Below are positions 45,091 through 54,434 of a stretch of DNA of 64,000 nt, one piece after another. The stretch is taken from positions 1 to 64,000 of the forward strand of contig ONBG01000001.1 in the NCBI GenBank assembly GCA_900316015.1. The letters are read 5' to 3'. A model generated the notes under the pieces. It worked only from the letters and a program-made list of their open reading frames with translations. It had not been told where the DNA came from and made no database searches. Position 1 is the first letter of the stretch. Each line of letters opens with the position of its first letter. The translations under genes were made by a program, and so were the position numbers. Origin of the DNA: an uncultured Prevotella sp. (GTDB lineage Bacteria > Bacteroidota > Bacteroidia > Bacteroidales > Bacteroidaceae).

Positions 45091-45148
45091 AATTGGTATG
45101 ATTTGATTGAATTGAACATGATATCGTGTGGAGTCCGTTAGGACTTGA

Positions 45149-45820
45149 TTATCCTTTCATCTTGTCAGAGTTGAGGATGGTGATTTTCTTCCCTTCGATC
45201 TTGATGGCTCCTAAGTCCTCAAACTCTGATAGGCACCTGAGGAGGGAGAACTTTTGTATGCCGAAGCTGTCTGCGATCTCCTGTCGTGTCTTGTCGAGGG
45301 TCACGACACGGCTCTTCTGCCGTTCTGCCGCCTTGATCAGGAAATAGGCTACTTTCTCGCGGACCGTGAACAAAGACAGGATGCGTAACTTGTTGGTGAG
45401 AAAGACATCGATATTGGACAGGAGCAAGATAAAGTTCATCCGGATCTGCGGATCCGTGTCAATGAGCCTCTTCAGTTCCGAGGGCATCATCCTGAGGATC
45501 TGCGTGGGCTGACTGGTCTCTACGCTGACCGGCATGGCATTCTTCTTGGAGAAGATGAAGGCAGGTGCGACAAGCGTCCCTTGACGCAGGTGGTCGATTT
45601 GGACAAGCTTCCCTGACAGGCCCACCATTCTGGCTACCATCTCTCCCTCGATGATGATGTCCGCATACTTGCACGGCATCCCGGCAAGGACATAGACATC
45701 CTTGGCCACATAGTTGACGATCTTGTAATCAATACTGTCAAGGATACCCTTGATATCGGTTGCCTGTAGCCCATTGAAGAGCGGGCATTGCATGAGGCTG
45801 TTTGTGATTTCTCTATCCAT
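45149..45820 (-). CDS. Crp/Fnr family transcriptional regulator
   Basis: The start at 45820 (MDREITNSLMQCPLFNGL) gives 223 residues, usual for the family; the open frame runs back to 46126 through the promoter region. N-terminal cyclic-nucleotide-type sensor domain (about 10-125) and C-terminal HTH domain (about 145-215): RQEIADSFGIQKFSLLRCLS is the helix-turn-helix. There are Cys residues at 12 and near 50 but no cluster typical of Fnr iron-sulfur sensing. The signal and targets are unknown; it diverges from the M3 peptidase gene with 320 bases between. Confidence 0.9.
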   Translation of the reverse strand: MDREITNSLMQCPLFNGLQATDIKGILDSIDYKIVNYVAKDVYVLAGMPCKYADIIIEGEMVARMVGLSGKLVQIDHLRQGTLVAPAFIFSKKNAMPVSVETSQPTQILRMMPSELKRLIDTDPQIRMNFILLLSNIDVFLTNKLRILSLFTVREKVAYFLIKAAERQKSRVVTLDKTRQEIADSFGIQKFSLLRCLSEFEDLGAIKIEGKKITILNSDKMKG

Positions 45821-45837
45821 GTTCTTATACGATGGTC

Positions 45838-45869
45838 CAAAGTTAGATGAATAATTTGAATACGGCAAG
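45838..45869 (-). promoter_or_regulatory. Promoter of the Crp-family regulator
   Basis: On the minus strand: CTTG (45869-45866), 20 bases, TAACTTTG (45845-45838), 18 bases before the start codon at 45820. The short leader supports the chosen start. Confidence 0.45.
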
Positions 45870-46058
45870 CTTTTGCCTCTTTTTTTACCAAGAATCATCC
45901 TAAAAGCAGGAGATGGCCTTTTGGTTTGCGATTGATAACCTTTTGCAAGCTGATAGATGACCGATTGGGCGATGAAAGATAACCTCTTGGAAAACAGGTC
46001 GCGAGCTTCTAAAATCTGCAGTATCTCACCTGATCCGTTCGTTCTTTTGCATCTTAGG

Positions 46059-46112
46059 AATAAAAATAAAACCTGTTTTGTTTTGCAGTTCGCTCCGTTT
46101 ACTGTATCTTTG
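46059..46112 (+). promoter_or_regulatory. Extended promoter of the M3 peptidase-menC-menE genes
   Basis: TTTG (46082-46085), 19 bases, TATCTTTG (46105-46112). Directly upstream are the A-rich block AATAAAAATAAAAC (46059-46072) and the inverted repeat AAAAC-CT-GTTTT (46068-46079). The same arrangement, base for base in spacing, is found before the DUF5606 gene at 63181-63234. Confidence 0.7.
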
Positions 46113-46140
46113 CCCTTTATAACCAACCTATAATATCACG

Positions 46141-48264
46141 ATGAAAACAATTTTGAGACGAACATTGCTTACAGTGGGATTGGCATCCACGATTACATTG
46201 ACTATGGCAGAGACAAAACAGACGGTCAGCAACCCGTTGCTGCACCCCAGCGGACTCCTCTTCGGGGCTCCAGACTTTAGCAAGATCCAGTCGAGTGACT
46301 ACCTTCCGGCATTGAAGGCGGGCATCGAGAACCAGCGCGCGAATATCCAGAAAATCGTGACGAACAAGGCGAAGCCGACCTTCGCCAACACGATCTTGGC
46401 CTACGAGAACAGTGGAAAACTGCTCGACCGCGTGTCGAGTGTCTTCTTTTGCCTGACCAGTGCTGACAAGACACCGGCGATCGCAGAGACAGAGAAGGCG
46501 ATCCGACCCTTGTTGACGCAACTCGACAATGAGATCTCCTTCAACGAGAAGCTGTTCCTGCGCGTGAAATATGTGTACGACCATGAATACAAGGCACTGA
46601 AGGGTGAGGACAAGCGGCTCTTGGAAGAGACCTACAAGGGCTTCGTGCGCAGTGGCGCCTTGTTGCCGAAGGAGAAAAAGGCAAGGGTGGAGCAGATCAA
46701 CAATCGCATCTCAGAACTGCAACAGAAATGGGGGACGACCTTGCAGGATGCTACCAATGGAGCGGTTGTCTGGGTGAACAGCCGCGAGGAACTTTCTGGC
46801 CTGAGCGAACAGGACATCGCACAATGCAAGAAAGACGCTGACAGCCGGGGCGGCAAGGCCCCTTATGCCATTGTGATCGTCAACACAACACAGCAGGCGA
46901 TCCTTACCAACCTTGACAACCGTGCCCTTCGCAAGCGGGTGTACGAGGCTTCGATCCATCGTGCCGATGGCACAAACAGCTTCAATACTTTCCCCATCGC
47001 CACGGAGATCGCGAAGTTGCGGGCAGAGAAAGCGGAGCTGATGGGGTATAAAAACTATGCATCCTATTCCTTGGAGAAGACGATGGCAAAGACACCGGAG
47101 AATGTCTATTCCTTCTTGAAAAGCTTGATCCAGGAATATCGACCGGCAGCTGACCGGGAGACTGCTGCCATCGAGGCGTATGCCCGGAAGTCGCAGGGGG
47201 ACAGCTTCAACCTGGAACCTTATGACAGGTTTTACTATTCTGCGAAGATGAAGAAGGAACAGCTCAACCTTAGTGATGATGACGTGAAGCCCTATTTCAA
47301 TATCGATAGCGTGTTGGTTAACGGTGTCTTGTATGCCGCTCACCGCGTGTATGGGCTTACCTTCAAGGAGCGCAAGGACTTGCCTACCTATCATGCCGAC
47401 ATGAAAGTGTTTGAGGTCTTTGACGCGAATGGCAAGCCTATGGCTCTCTGGTACTGCGATTATTTCCGTCGCCCCACCAAGCGTGGGGGCGCGTGGATGA
47501 GTTCCTTTGCCAAGCAGAGCAAGGAATGGAACCAGCAGCCTGTGATCTACAACGTGTGCAATTTTGCCAAGGCACCCGATGGCCAGCCTTCGTATGTGAC
47601 CTGGGATGAGGCGACCACGATGTTCCATGAGTTTGGGCATGCCCTGCAGGGGATGCTATCCAATTGCCGTTACAATACGTTGAGTGGTACCGCAGTGCCC
47701 CGTGATTTCGTGGAGATGCCGTCACAGTTTAATGAGAGCTTCGCGTCGATCCCGGAGATCTTCGACCATTATGCCCGTAATGCGAAAGGAGAGAAGATGC
47801 CGGATGACCTGAAAGCGAAGATGCTACGCTCCATCAACTTCCAGCCTTGCTATGCCTTGGGCGAGAACTTGGCTTCTACTTGTATCGACCTGGCATGGCA
47901 CGTGCTGCCTTCTAAGGAGGTGCCAACTGCTGAGGGGGCAAAGGCGTTTGAACAGAAGGCCTTGGGTGAGGTCAACCTGTTGGATGCCCAGATCCCTCCT
48001 CGTTATTATACCTCTTATTTCAACCACGTATGGGGCGGTGGCTATGCTGCTGGCTATTACAGTTATTTGTGGACGGAAGTGCTCGCCGACAACATCGCCG
48101 AGGCCTTCCAGCGGAAGGGCGCGTTGAAGCGTTCCACAGGGGATGAGATGCGTGACAAGATCCTGAGCCGGGGCTACACGGTCGACTTGATGAAGGCCTT
48201 CACCGATTTCACAGGACTGCAAGAGCCTGATACCAAGGCTCTGCTGAAGCAAAGGGGATTGTAA
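46141..48264 (+). CDS. dcp: M3 family zinc metallopeptidase (peptidyl-dipeptidase Dcp-like)
   Basis: Cleaves short peptides, in Dcp by removing C-terminal dipeptides. 707 residues; an N-terminal segment TILRRTLLTVGLASTITLTM suggests export to the periplasm. The zinc motif is HEFGH at 496-500 (TMFHEFGHALQGM), with the third ligand Glu in FNESFASIPE. EKTMAKTPENVYSFLKSLI and NVCNFAKAPDGQPSYVTWDE are typical M3 segments. menC starts one base after its stop, so the peptidase shares a transcript with the menaquinone genes. Confidence 0.92.
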   Translation: MKTILRRTLLTVGLASTITLTMAETKQTVSNPLLHPSGLLFGAPDFSKIQSSDYLPALKAGIENQRANIQKIVTNKAKPTFANTILAYENSGKLLDRVSSVFFCLTSADKTPAIAETEKAIRPLLTQLDNEISFNEKLFLRVKYVYDHEYKALKGEDKRLLEETYKGFVRSGALLPKEKKARVEQINNRISELQQKWGTTLQDATNGAVVWVNSREELSGLSEQDIAQCKKDADSRGGKAPYAIVIVNTTQQAILTNLDNRALRKRVYEASIHRADGTNSFNTFPIATEIAKLRAEKAELMGYKNYASYSLEKTMAKTPENVYSFLKSLIQEYRPAADRETAAIEAYARKSQGDSFNLEPYDRFYYSAKMKKEQLNLSDDDVKPYFNIDSVLVNGVLYAAHRVYGLTFKERKDLPTYHADMKVFEVFDANGKPMALWYCDYFRRPTKRGGAWMSSFAKQSKEWNQQPVIYNVCNFAKAPDGQPSYVTWDEATTMFHEFGHALQGMLSNCRYNTLSGTAVPRDFVEMPSQFNESFASIPEIFDHYARNAKGEKMPDDLKAKMLRSINFQPCYALGENLASTCIDLAWHVLPSKEVPTAEGAKAFEQKALGEVNLLDAQIPPRYYTSYFNHVWGGGYAAGYYSYLWTEVLADNIAEAFQRKGALKRSTGDEMRDKILSRGYTVDLMKAFTDFTGLQEPDTKALLKQRGL

Positions 48265-48265
48265 G

Positions 48266-49303
48266 ATGAAGATTGAAATATCAGAACGAACCCTCCATTT
48301 CAAGCAGCCGGCAGGAACGTCACGGGGCGTGTATACCTCTCGGCACAGCTATTACCTAACCCTCACCTCGGAAGAGAAGCCCGGGGTGAAGGGAGTAGGG
48401 GAGTGTGCCACCCTGCCCGACCTCTCCTGCGACGCGATTCCGGAATATGGCAGGATCCTGCGGCAGATCTGTGAGATGACGATGCAATTGGGAAAGATCC
48501 CTTATGAGATGCTTCGTCCTTATCCCTCTATCCTCTTCGGGTTGGAGACAGCCTTCGCCCAATGGGAGGCAGACGGCTCCCAGGCCTTCTTCGACACGCC
48601 CTTTGCCCATGGCAAGGAGGGAATCCCAATCAATGGATTGGTGTGGATGGGATCGTACGACGAGATGTATCGTCGGCTGGAAGAAAAGCTCAGGCTCGGC
48701 TTCCGCTGCGTGAAACTGAAGATTGGGGCGATCGACTTCGGCCAAGAACTGGACCTGATCCAACATATCCGGTCGGCTTTCCCACCAGAGAAAGTACAGC
48801 TACGGGTGGATGCCAATGGAGGGTTCAACCCTGCCAATGCCATGCAACGGTTGGAGGCACTTGCCCCTTACCATATCCATTCCATAGAGCAACCCATCAA
48901 GCAGCACCAATGGGCGGACATGGCAAGCCTCTGCCGGGAATCGCCCATACCGATTGCCTTGGATGAGGAGCTGATCGGCGTGAATGTCAGGTCGATGAAA
49001 GAGATGCTCTTGGACACGATCCAACCGCAGTATATTGTCCTCAAGCCCTCCCTCCATGGGGGCATGTTCGGATGCGACGAGTGGATTGCCATGGCCCGGA
49101 AGCGGGGCATCGGCAGTTGGATGACCAGTGCCTTGGAAAGCAATATCGGACTGAACGCAATCGCCCAGTACACGGCCAAGACGTATGGACCGCAGATCCA
49201 GATGCCCCAAGGATTGGGGACGGGGCAGCTCTTTACCGACAATATCCCCATGCCGCTGACCATCAAGGGCGATCAGCTATGGATGATCACCTCACATTCG
49301 TAA
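48266..49303 (+). CDS. menC: o-Succinylbenzoate synthase MenC
   Basis: Dehydrates SHCHC to o-succinylbenzoate in menaquinone synthesis. 345 residues, enolase superfamily. The catalytic Lys pair is in CVKLKIGAID, metal ligands are in LRVDANGG, SIEQPIKQHQW and IALDEEL, and the second Lys is in YIVLKPSLHGGM. ALESNIGLNAIAQYTA is a MenC-type ending. It lies between the M3 peptidase and menE in one operon. Confidence 0.92.
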   Translation: MKIEISERTLHFKQPAGTSRGVYTSRHSYYLTLTSEEKPGVKGVGECATLPDLSCDAIPEYGRILRQICEMTMQLGKIPYEMLRPYPSILFGLETAFAQWEADGSQAFFDTPFAHGKEGIPINGLVWMGSYDEMYRRLEEKLRLGFRCVKLKIGAIDFGQELDLIQHIRSAFPPEKVQLRVDANGGFNPANAMQRLEALAPYHIHSIEQPIKQHQWADMASLCRESPIPIALDEELIGVNVRSMKEMLLDTIQPQYIVLKPSLHGGMFGCDEWIAMARKRGIGSWMTSALESNIGLNAIAQYTAKTYGPQIQMPQGLGTGQLFTDNIPMPLTIKGDQLWMITSHS

Positions 49304-49309
49304 AGGCAG

Positions 49310-50278
49310 ATGACACTCAACAAATTCTTGCAAGAATGGGAGAATGGCTCCGACCGGGTATGGGTGCGCACGAGTGGCTCCACAGGAAAGCCCAAGCCGA
49401 TGTACGTGGAGAAAAGTCGGATGTTGGCAAGTGCCCGTATCACTTGCGATTTCTTGGGCCTTCAGCAGGGCGACACTGCCTTGCTATGCATGCCATTGGA
49501 TTATATAGCCGGGAAGATGGTGGTGGTGAGAAGCCTGGAAAGGGGACTGAGGCTTATCTCCGTTCCTCCTTCCGGACATCCCTTACGTGACGTGGAGGAC
49601 CCCTTGTCCTTCGCTGCCATGGTGCCGATGCAAGTCTTTAACTCCCTGCAGGTGCAGGCAGAGCGGGAGAGGCTGATGCAAGTGAGAAACCTGATCATTG
49701 GGGGCGGGGCTGTCGATGATGCCCTTGCCCAGGAGCTGAGGTCGTTCCCGCATGCCGTTTGGAGCACGTATGGGATGACGGAGACCCTCTCGCATATTGC
49801 CTTAAGGCGGCTGAGCGGCGACGAGGCAAGCGATTGGTACACCCCTTTCGAAAGCGTTCGTATCTCCAAGGATCAGGAAGGGTGCCTGGTCATCGATGCT
49901 CCTTTGGTTTGCGACCATCGCTTGGTAACCCATGATCGGGTCGAGTTGTCGCCAGATGGTCGCCATTTCCGGGTCTTGGGCAGGAAAGACAACGTCATTG
50001 ACAGTGGGGGCATCAAGATCCAGATCGAGGAAGTGGAAAAGGCACTGAAGCCTTATCTCCATGTCCCCTATTTGATTACGAGAGGAAAGGACAAGAAATT
50101 CGGGGAGATCGTTGTCCTCTTGACCGAAGCAACGGATCTCCCCGCTATATCAGAGACTTGCAAGCAAGTCCTGCCGAAATACTGGCAGCCTCGCAAATAC
50201 GTGAATGTCGACCGCCTACCTTACACGGAGACGGGTAAGCCCGCCCGTGCGGAAGCTGAGAAAATGGCAGGTGATTAG
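49310..50278 (+). CDS. menE: o-Succinylbenzoate-CoA ligase MenE
   Basis: Activates o-succinylbenzoate with ATP and CoA for MenB. 322 residues, shorter than the roughly 450-490 of typical MenE because the N-terminal part is reduced. ANL-family motifs are intact: TSGSTGKPK (21-29), WSTYGMTETLSHIAL (adenylate-binding), and the hinge GRKDNVIDSGGIKIQIEEVE, with the C-terminal catalytic Lys in YTETGKPARAE. The stop overlaps the convergent aroB stop (50275-50278). Confidence 0.9.
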   Translation: MTLNKFLQEWENGSDRVWVRTSGSTGKPKPMYVEKSRMLASARITCDFLGLQQGDTALLCMPLDYIAGKMVVVRSLERGLRLISVPPSGHPLRDVEDPLSFAAMVPMQVFNSLQVQAERERLMQVRNLIIGGGAVDDALAQELRSFPHAVWSTYGMTETLSHIALRRLSGDEASDWYTPFESVRISKDQEGCLVIDAPLVCDHRLVTHDRVELSPDGRHFRVLGRKDNVIDSGGIKIQIEEVEKALKPYLHVPYLITRGKDKKFGEIVVLLTEATDLPAISETCKQVLPKYWQPRKYVNVDRLPYTETGKPARAEAEKMAGD

Positions 50279-51327
50279 CCTTCGCGGAAGAAGTCCAATG
50301 CTTCCTTGATTTCCTCTTCCGTGGCGGTTTGGTTGATCTTGATATCCCCAATGCCCCCTAACAAGGTGAAGTTGATGGTCCCAGCCGTATTCTTCTTGTC
50401 ATGGTGCATCAGTTCTATCAGTTCAGGATAATCGTCACAGGTAATCCCTAAGGTCCCGTAGTTCTCTCGGATAAACTGGAAAGTCTGCCGCATCTTGTCT
50501 TGTGGAAATCCTGTCTTGGTCACGCTTAGGTACAGTTCTGGGATGAGACCGTATGCTACCGCATAGCCATGCAGGACCGGGGTGCGCTTCAGGGCCCAGC
50601 TCTCAAAAGCATGACCGAAGGTATGGCCTAAGTTCAGGGCCTTGCGAATGCCATGTTCCATAGGGTCCTCTTTGACGATCCGCTCTTTTACTTGGACCGA
50701 GTCAGCCACCATCCGCTGCAATTGCTCAAGGTCGGGGTGCCGTAAGTCGAAGGACACCAGTTCCGCCCACATCGTTTCCTGACTGATCAGTCCATGTTTC
50801 AGCATCTCCGCGTAGCCGGAATTGATATTCTTCTCATCCAAAGTCTTGAGGAATTTCGTGTCTAAGATCACGAACTTACTGTCGTTGAACACCCCAATCT
50901 CGTTTTTCAGTCCATTGAAATTAATCCCCGTCTTTCCACCCACAGACGCATCAACCATGGCCAAAAGGGTGGTGGGGATATTGATAAAGTCGATTCCTCT
51001 TTTGAAGGTAGAGGCAGCGAATCCTCCTAAGTCGGTGACCATCCCGCCTCCTAAGTTGATCAAGCAAGAATGGCGGGTAGCCCCTCCATCGCCCAAAGCT
51101 TTCCAAACGGAAGCAAGGGTGTCAAGATCCTTGTGTGTGTCCGTAGCTCCGATCGTGATCAGCGTGGCTTTCTTCAGCGAGAAAAACTCCTTGATGACCG
51201 GCCAGCACTTCTGTGCCGTTGTCTCGTCGGTGAGGACGAAGAGGCGGTCGTGCTCACACTCAGAGATCGCTAATGCCAATTCTCTCTTCAAATTCTTGGA
51301 AATAATAATTCTCTGCTCCATAATCAA
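50275..51327 (-). CDS. aroB: 3-dehydroquinate synthase
   Basis: Second step of the shikimate pathway: DAHP to 3-dehydroquinate, with NAD and a metal. 350 residues. GGGMVTDLGGFAASTFKRGI is the NAD/metal-site motif. Other landmarks are TTLLAMVDASVGGKTGINF, KNEIGVFNDSKFV, EMLKHGLI and LNLGHTFGHAFE with the metal-binding His residues. The product leads to chorismate, the MenF substrate. Starts at 51327 or, two codons in, at 51321 (MEQRIIISK). It converges with menE. Confidence 0.94.
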   Translation of the reverse strand: MIMEQRIIISKNLKRELALAISECEHDRLFVLTDETTAQKCWPVIKEFFSLKKATLITIGATDTHKDLDTLASVWKALGDGGATRHSCLINLGGGMVTDLGGFAASTFKRGIDFINIPTTLLAMVDASVGGKTGINFNGLKNEIGVFNDSKFVILDTKFLKTLDEKNINSGYAEMLKHGLISQETMWAELVSFDLRHPDLEQLQRMVADSVQVKERIVKEDPMEHGIRKALNLGHTFGHAFESWALKRTPVLHGYAVAYGLIPELYLSVTKTGFPQDKMRQTFQFIRENYGTLGITCDDYPELIELMHHDKKNTAGTINFTLLGGIGDIKINQTATEEEIKEALDFFREG

Positions 51328-51347
51328 ATAACGTATTTTCTCGGGAA

Positions 51348-51378
51348 CAAAGGTAAAGGAAATATGTCAGAAAACAAA
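51348..51378 (-). promoter_or_regulatory. aroB promoter
   Basis: On the minus strand: TTTG (51378-51375), 19 bases, TACCTTTG (51355-51348), 21 bases before the aroB start. Confidence 0.65.
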
Positions 51379-51401
51379 AAAAATGGCTTATTTTTCACCC
51401 A

Positions 51402-51414
51402 TCGGTTAAACCGA
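51402..51414. promoter_or_regulatory. 13-bp palindrome between aroB and the outer-membrane protein gene
   Basis: TCGGTT, A, AACCGA, a perfect inverted repeat about 25 bases before the gene at 51441. It could be an operator. No -7 element for the plus-strand gene is obvious. Confidence 0.3.
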
Positions 51415-51440
51415 ATGCCTTTTTGCGCGTCTAAAGGTTA

Positions 51441-54434
51441 ATGAACAAAAATCAAACAATGAGGAAATCACTTCTATGGCTGCTGCTGACGGTGATGTCA
51501 ATGGCAGCATCCGCACAAAACCGCCAGATCACGGGAATGTTAGAGGACCGGGATACGAAAGAGCCCATGATGCAGGTTGTTATCCAACTGTTGAAAATGG
51601 ACAGTACTTATGTGGCAGGGACAGTATCTAACGAGAAAGGGCTTTTTTTCGTGAATGCGCCCGCGAATGGCAAATATCTGTTGAGACTATCCAGTGTGGG
51701 ATATCCCACGACCATCAAGCGAATTGTCATTGCCCAGGATAAGGACCTTGCCTTAGGGCGTATCGTCTTAGGTGCAGAGGCAATCATGCTGAAAGGGGCA
51801 AGCGTGACGGCACGTGCCAACAAGGTGACCTTGAAGGAAGATACCTTCGTCTACAATTCCGCGGCTTATCGTACGCCGGAAGGATCGACCATCGAAGAGC
51901 TTGTGAAACGCTTGCCAGGCGCGCAGGTCAGCGATGATGGGACCATCACCATCAATGGGAAAACGGTGAAAAAGATCTTAGTGGACGGCAAGGAGTTCAT
52001 GACCGGAGATACCAAGACAGCCTTGAAGAATATCCCAACCTCGATCATCGAGAAGATCAAGGCATATGACCAGAAAAGTGACCTGGCACGTGTGACAGGC
52101 ATTGATGACGGGAACGAGGAGACTGTCCTCGACTTTGGGGTCAAGAAAGGCATGAACAAAGGAATGTTTAGCAATATCGACCTTTCCGCGGGTACCCATA
52201 GCCGTTATTCCGATCGGTTGATGGGCGCTTACTTCCAGGATAAGATCCGGGTGATGATGTTTGGCTCGGCCAACAACACCAATGACATGGGATTCCCCGG
52301 TGGGGGCGGTCGTGGTAATTTCGGAGCAGGCAGACAAGGCTTGAATGCCTCGAAGATGTGGGGCGCAAACGTCAACTATGATGACGGCAAGAAACTACAA
52401 ATCGATGGGAGCTTGCGGTGGAACCACTCGGATGGGGATACGCAATCCAAGACCTCTGCCGAGAACTTCGTGGGAAGCGTGAACTCCTTTTCCAACTCCT
52501 TGAGCCAGAAATACTCCCGGAGCAATAGTTGGAATGCCCGGATGCGCCTGGAATGGAAACCGGATACGTTGACGGACATCATGTTCCGTCCGACGTTCAG
52601 CTATTCCACCAGCGATGGTCGCTCTACCAGCAATTCCGCTGCCTTCAACGCAGACCCGTACAGCTATGTCAACACGGATCCCTTAAGCGCGGAGTCTTTG
52701 GCAGCCTTGGCTTCCGACAGTATCATTACCAATACCCGTTCGCAGACCTCCATCTCCTATAGTGACTCGAAAAGTGCGTCTGCTATGTTGCAATATAACA
52801 GGAGGCTGAACAACAAGGGCCGTAACTTCACCCTGCGGGGAGACGTGAGCTACAGTAATGCTGACAGCAAGAGCCTGTCCAACAGCAATGTGCACCTGTA
52901 TCAGGTGAAGGATTTCTTGGGCAATGACTCTACCTACCAGACGAACCGGTATAACCTGACACCTACCAAGAACTGGAGCTATAGCTTGCAGACCACCTAC
53001 AGTGAGCCGATCTTCAGGGCGGTGTTCCTGCAGTTCAGCTATAAGTATACCTATAGTTATAAGAAGAGCGACCGCTCTACATACGACTTCAGTAATTTGG
53101 GAGAGAACTTCTTCAGTGGGGTCAATCCGATGTATCGGGGATGGGACTCCTACCTGAACCTGCTGTCCAATCCCTTGTCTGATTACTTGGATTCCGACCT
53201 CAGTCGTTTTTCCGAGTATAAGAACTATACCCATAACTTTGAGCTGATGCTTCGCATTATCCGCAGCAAGTATCATTTTAATGTCGGCGTGATGGTTCAG
53301 CCCCAGAAGTCGCATTTCGTTCAGGACTATCAGGGCTTGCATACGGATACCACCCGAAACGTGACCAATATCGCCCCGACACTCGACTTCCGGTATCGTT
53401 TCAACAAGGTAAGCAACCTGCGTATCAACTACCGTGGTACTTCCACCCAGCCCAGCATGACCGACCTGTTGGATATCACTGATGACAGCGACCCGTTGAA
53501 CATCACCAAAGGTAACCCAGGATTGAAGCCTTCCTTTACCAATAACTTCCGACTTTTCTATAATACCTATTTAGAAAAGCATCAGCGTGCGATCATGACA
53601 TTCCTGAACTATAGCAATACACGAAACAGCATCAGCAATAAGGTGACGTATGACGAGACGACGAGTGCCAGGACCACACAGCCAGAGAATATCAATGGCA
53701 ACTGGAACGCCAATGGTGCCTTCATGTTCAATACCGCTATCGACTCTGCTGGTATCTTTAACGTGAATACGTTCACCAATGTGGGCTATAATAATTATGT
53801 GGGCTACTTGGCAGTGAACAGTGCTTCCTCATCGGTCAAGAACACCACCCGTTCCTTGAATTTAGGAGAACGCCTGGAAACCTCTTACCGTAATAGTTGG
53901 CTGGAGTTTGCCTTGGATGGTTCCTTCAACTATACCCACTCCCGCAATAAGTTGCAAACCTCCAGTAACTTGGATACATGGCAGTTTGCTTATGGCGGTA
54001 GCCTGAATATCACGACCCCATGGGGCATGAGCTTAGCCACAGACTTGCATGAGAACAGCAGACGTGGGTATAGTGACAACTCGATGAACACGAACGAGCT
54101 GGTTTGGAATGCCCAGCTGTCTCAGGGCTTCTTGAGAGGGAAGCCATTGACGGTCAGCTTGCAGTTCTACGACATCCTGCATAACCAGAGCAACCTCAGT
54201 CGCACCATCAGTGCTACCCAGCGCAGTGATACAGAGTATAACAGCATCAACAGCTATGCGATGTTGCACGTGATCTACCGGATGAATCTCTTTGGTACGA
54301 AGGAGGCACGTGAGCAGATGCGGCGTGGTCCTGGTGGTCCCGGCTTTGGTGGCGGTCGTCCTCCAAGAGGTGGTGGCTTTGGTGGCGGTCGCCCTCCACG
54401 CGGTGGCTTCGGCGGACCGATGATGGCAGACTAA
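51441..54434 (+). CDS. Outer-membrane beta-barrel (TonB-dependent receptor-like) protein with RGG-type tail
   Basis: 997 residues: signal peptide (RKSLLWLLLTVMSMAASAQ), carboxypeptidase-regulatory-like domain (about 28-110; ITGMLEDRDTKEPMMQVVIQ), plug-like segment (about 125-215; EELVKRLPGAQVSDDGTITI, VKKILVDGKEFMTGDTKTAL), then a barrel of the OMP_b-brl_3 type. The last 35 or so residues are Gly/Arg/Pro-rich, with GGGRPPRGGGF followed by GGGRPPRGGF. No SusD partner is next to it, so the substrate is probably not a SusD-bound glycan. The convergent AraC frame runs over its last 400 bases. Confidence 0.88.
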   Translation: MNKNQTMRKSLLWLLLTVMSMAASAQNRQITGMLEDRDTKEPMMQVVIQLLKMDSTYVAGTVSNEKGLFFVNAPANGKYLLRLSSVGYPTTIKRIVIAQDKDLALGRIVLGAEAIMLKGASVTARANKVTLKEDTFVYNSAAYRTPEGSTIEELVKRLPGAQVSDDGTITINGKTVKKILVDGKEFMTGDTKTALKNIPTSIIEKIKAYDQKSDLARVTGIDDGNEETVLDFGVKKGMNKGMFSNIDLSAGTHSRYSDRLMGAYFQDKIRVMMFGSANNTNDMGFPGGGGRGNFGAGRQGLNASKMWGANVNYDDGKKLQIDGSLRWNHSDGDTQSKTSAENFVGSVNSFSNSLSQKYSRSNSWNARMRLEWKPDTLTDIMFRPTFSYSTSDGRSTSNSAAFNADPYSYVNTDPLSAESLAALASDSIITNTRSQTSISYSDSKSASAMLQYNRRLNNKGRNFTLRGDVSYSNADSKSLSNSNVHLYQVKDFLGNDSTYQTNRYNLTPTKNWSYSLQTTYSEPIFRAVFLQFSYKYTYSYKKSDRSTYDFSNLGENFFSGVNPMYRGWDSYLNLLSNPLSDYLDSDLSRFSEYKNYTHNFELMLRIIRSKYHFNVGVMVQPQKSHFVQDYQGLHTDTTRNVTNIAPTLDFRYRFNKVSNLRINYRGTSTQPSMTDLLDITDDSDPLNITKGNPGLKPSFTNNFRLFYNTYLEKHQRAIMTFLNYSNTRNSISNKVTYDETTSARTTQPENINGNWNANGAFMFNTAIDSAGIFNVNTFTNVGYNNYVGYLAVNSASSSVKNTTRSLNLGERLETSYRNSWLEFALDGSFNYTHSRNKLQTSSNLDTWQFAYGGSLNITTPWGMSLATDLHENSRRGYSDNSMNTNELVWNAQLSQGFLRGKPLTVSLQFYDILHNQSNLSRTISATQRSDTEYNSINSYAMLHVIYRMNLFGTKEAREQMRRGPGGPGFGGGRPPRGGGFGGGRPPRGGFGGPMMAD

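Larger units (their letters stand above)
45821..46140. other. Divergent promoter region between the Crp-type regulator and the M3 peptidase
   Basis: No gene is seen. It carries a minus-strand promoter near 45838-45869 and a plus-strand promoter with an extended upstream block at 46059-46112. The A/T-rich block around 45890-46000 contains no clear repeat. Confidence 0.6.

Noticed and set aside
45821-46126. N-terminal extension of the Crp-family protein
   Set aside because: It runs over the likely promoter and is not part of the family; the usual start is at 45820.
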